Part shown: piece after piece, positions 62,545-64,000 of the stretch
Layout: every line of letters starts with the position of its first letter
Position numbering within the stretch: the first letter of the stretch is position 1
Assembly (NCBI RefSeq): GCF_039544305.1
Contig: NZ_BAABLK010000035.1
Span: forward strand, 52,937 to 116,936
From: Paeniglutamicibacter antarcticus_C
GTDB taxonomy: Bacteria; Actinomycetota; Actinomycetes; Actinomycetales; Micrococcaceae
Reading direction: 5' to 3'
Length of the DNA stretch: 64,000 nucleotides
Translations under genes and position numbers: made by a program
The notes under the pieces: generated by a model
The model's database searches: none
What the model was told of the DNA's origin: nothing
Seen by the model: only the letters and a program-made list of their open reading frames with translations

Positions 62545-63657
62545 TTACTCCCAGCGGTCGGTTTCCAGCAGTCGCTCGATGCGCCCGGTGTAAGGGGCCG
62601 GGTCCAGCCCGTTGGCTTCCAGCCAGTCCTGGTCGTAGTACGAGGTGGTGTATCGCTCGCCGTTGTCGCACAGCAGAGTCACCACCGAGCCTTTTTCGCC
62701 GGCGGCGAGCATGTTCGCCACGATCTGCCACGCCAGCCACAGGTTGGTGCCGGTGGAGGGACCCGCGCACAGGCGTGAGAAATCCTGCAGGTGGCGCATG
62801 GCGGCGACCGATGCGGCATCCGGGACGGTGGCCATGAAGTCGATGATGCTGGGTACGAAGCTGGGTTCGGGGCGGGCGCGTCCGATGCCCTCGATGCGGC
62901 TGGAGGCCCCGGTGGCTGCCAGCGGGTCGCTTCCGGCGTTTGCCGCCTCCCAGGCGGGCAGGAAGGCCGAGCCCTCGGGATCGGCCACGGCTAGGCGCGT
63001 GGGGTGGCAGTGGTAACGGGCGTATCGTCCAATGGTCGCCGAGGTGCCGCCGGTGCCGGCTCCGACAACTATCCAGGCCGGGACCGGGTGTTCCTCCATC
63101 GCCAACTGCTGAAAAATCGATTCGGCGATGTTGTTGTTCCCCCGCCAGTCGGTGGCTCGCTCGGCGTAGGTGAACTGGTCCATGTAGTGCCCGTTGGCGT
63201 CCGCAGCCAGGCGCTCGGACTCGTCGTAGACCGTGGAGGGGTCATCGACCAGGTGGCAGGTGCCTCCGGTGGCCTCGATGAGCGCGATCTTTTCCTTGCT
63301 GGTGCTCGATGCCATCACGGCGATGAAGGGCAGGCCCAGCAGCTTCGCGTAGTACGCCTCGGAGACCGCGGTGGACCCGGAAGAGGCCTCGACGATCGTG
63401 GTTCCCTCGGTGATCCATCCATTGACCAGGCCATAGAGGAACAGCGAGCGGGCCAGCCGGTGCTTGAGGCTGCCGGTGCGGTGCGTCGACTCGTCCTTCA
63501 GATACATCTCGATGCCCCATTCGTGAGGCAGCTCCAGCTTGTGCAGGTGGGTGTCGGCTGATCGCATGGACTCGGCTTCGATGATGCGTATCGCCTCATC
63601 AACCCAAGCGCGTGAAGAGGAGGTACGGGGCAGCGAAAGCAGGGGTGTTGTATCCAC
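62545..63657 (-). CDS. cds1: L-cysteine desulfhydrase Cds1
   Basis: This 370-residue PLP enzyme of the cysteine-synthase fold type II breaks down cysteine to pyruvate, ammonia and sulfide. It closely resembles Mtb Rv3684 (Cds1), with YLKDESTHRTGSLKHRLARS near residue 50 (the PLP lysine is in SLKHR), VEASSGSTAVSEAYYAKLLG near residue 90, ATDWRGNNNIAESIF near residue 165 and GAGTGGTSATIGRYARY near residue 200. The gene diverges from a rhodanese gene 109 bases away. Cds1 is known to protect against oxidative stress by sulfide release; here that role is inferred. Confidence 0.93.
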   Translation of the reverse strand: MDTTPLLSLPRTSSSRAWVDEAIRIIEAESMRSADTHLHKLELPHEWGIEMYLKDESTHRTGSLKHRLARSLFLYGLVNGWITEGTTIVEASSGSTAVSEAYYAKLLGLPFIAVMASSTSKEKIALIEATGGTCHLVDDPSTVYDESERLAADANGHYMDQFTYAERATDWRGNNNIAESIFQQLAMEEHPVPAWIVVGAGTGGTSATIGRYARYHCHPTRLAVADPEGSAFLPAWEAANAGSDPLAATGASSRIEGIGRARPEPSFVPSIIDFMATVPDAASVAAMRHLQDFSRLCAGPSTGTNLWLAWQIVANMLAAGEKGSVVTLLCDNGERYTTSYYDQDWLEANGLDPAPYTGRIERLLETDRWE

Positions 63658-63766
63658 ATTTCCAGCCTACAGACAATCACCGGTGGCACCTCACCGACCG
63701 GTACAGCGGCCGCGGCGGTAGAGTCATGGGTGGCCGCAGGTTTCAAGATATTTCAGGAGTACGTCC

Positions 63767-63907
63767 ATGGCACAGCACCCGCTCATCGAAGCCCAGGAAC
63801 TGCACCGGTTGCTGGATTCGGGCAACCACGTGGTGCTGCTCGACGTACGATGGGCACTGGGGGATCCCGCCGGTCGGAACTTTTCAAGTCAAACGGTGCC
63901 AGCGTGA
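63767..63907 (+). pseudogene. Rhodanese sulfurtransferase, truncated by insertion
   Basis: Only the first about 37 codons look like a TST/SseA-type rhodanese (MAQHPLIEAQELHRLLDSGN, then LLDVRWALGDPAGR). After GGTCGG at about 63877 the reading continues with NFSSQTVPA and stops at TGA (63905-63907), which is foreign. The gene is cut by an inserted element. AGGAG lies 9 bases before the ATG, so a 46-residue peptide could still be made. Confidence 0.8.
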
Positions 63908-63908
63908 G

Positions 63909-64000
63909 TTAGACAGCCTCTTTTGCGATGGCCTCAGCTGGTTGGTTGATCCACGCGGGCCCAGGTAGGGCCAAGATCTTGGCGTCGGTACTGCTGGTGA
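63909..64000 (-). CDS. Partial transposase-like C-terminus
   Basis: A minus-strand frame of 29 residues runs off the window and ends at TAA (63909-63911), reading TDAKILALPGPAWINQPAEA then IAKEAV. It lies 32 bases inside the inferred insertion junction, in the place of an insertion-sequence transposase end. The family is not certain from so few residues. Confidence 0.5.
   Translation of the reverse strand, partial: TSSTDAKILALPGPAWINQPAEAIAKEAV

Overview
The window is a high-GC chromosomal segment from an actinobacterium, most likely a member of the Micrococcaceae (the Arthrobacter, Paeniglutamicibacter and Glutamicibacter group). This rests on three things seen here: the complete gene set for a C50 carotenoid of the decaprenoxanthin type, a gene block that follows the order of Mycobacterium tuberculosis Rv3193c to Rv3202c, and the actinobacterial pairs AdnA/AdnB, SigR/RsrA and Kgd. 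It carries mostly core genes on both strands, with some decayed genes and an apparent insertion sequence at the right edge.

Left part (1-19 kb). After the end of hemL comes a broken amino-acid permease with three frameshifts. The minus strand then carries a tightly coupled pigment operon: MarR regulator, crtE, crtB, crtI, crtYe, crtYf, crtEb, and a photolyase gene about 35 bases further on. Divergent from it are a TspO-like membrane protein, an SDR/DUF2867 protein and an unusual FAD oxidoreductase fused to an SRPBCC domain. A 15-base palindrome lies between the two transcription units. Next come a second MarR regulator, the methionine importer genes metN, metI and metQ, and a DnaQ-like exonuclease.

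Middle (18.7-42 kb). This is a DNA-repair and cell-envelope block: an alkyltransferase-like protein, the AdnAB helicase-nuclease, a lipoprotein, a phosphotransferase-like protein, NudC, UvrD2, an orphan E1/ThiF-like protein, two zincin-like proteins, a PDZ/Lon-type protease and a UPF0182 membrane protein. Two identical initiator tRNA genes follow, each with its own terminator. A long disordered protein with a YrdB membrane domain comes next.

Right part (42-64 kb). A DtxR-type regulator and HisN-like phosphatase precede a decay zone (about 43.9-46.8 kb). That zone holds a lipoprotein gene with two stop codons, an acetyltransferase gene with three frameshifts and a polyhydroxybutyrate-depolymerase-like gene with an internal deletion. 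Core genes resume with rsgA, aroA, the thiol-stress sigma factor and its anti-sigma factor behind a textbook autoregulatory promoter, the 24-residue ribosomal protein bL37, an SGNH-like protein, the 2-oxoglutarate decarboxylase kgd, two CNNM/CorC-type membrane proteins, a zinc importer (znuACB) with a Zur-type regulator, a metallo-beta-lactamase-fold protein and cysteine desulfhydrase. The last gene, a rhodanese sulfurtransferase, is cut off after about 37 codons by what looks like an insertion sequence whose transposase-like C-terminus runs off the window.

No CRISPR array, prophage or biosynthetic cluster other than the carotenoid operon was seen. The least-described items are the FAD-SRPBCC fusion with its TspO/SDR neighbours, the orphan E1-like protein in the repair block, and the phosphotransferase that lacks its metal-binding aspartate.
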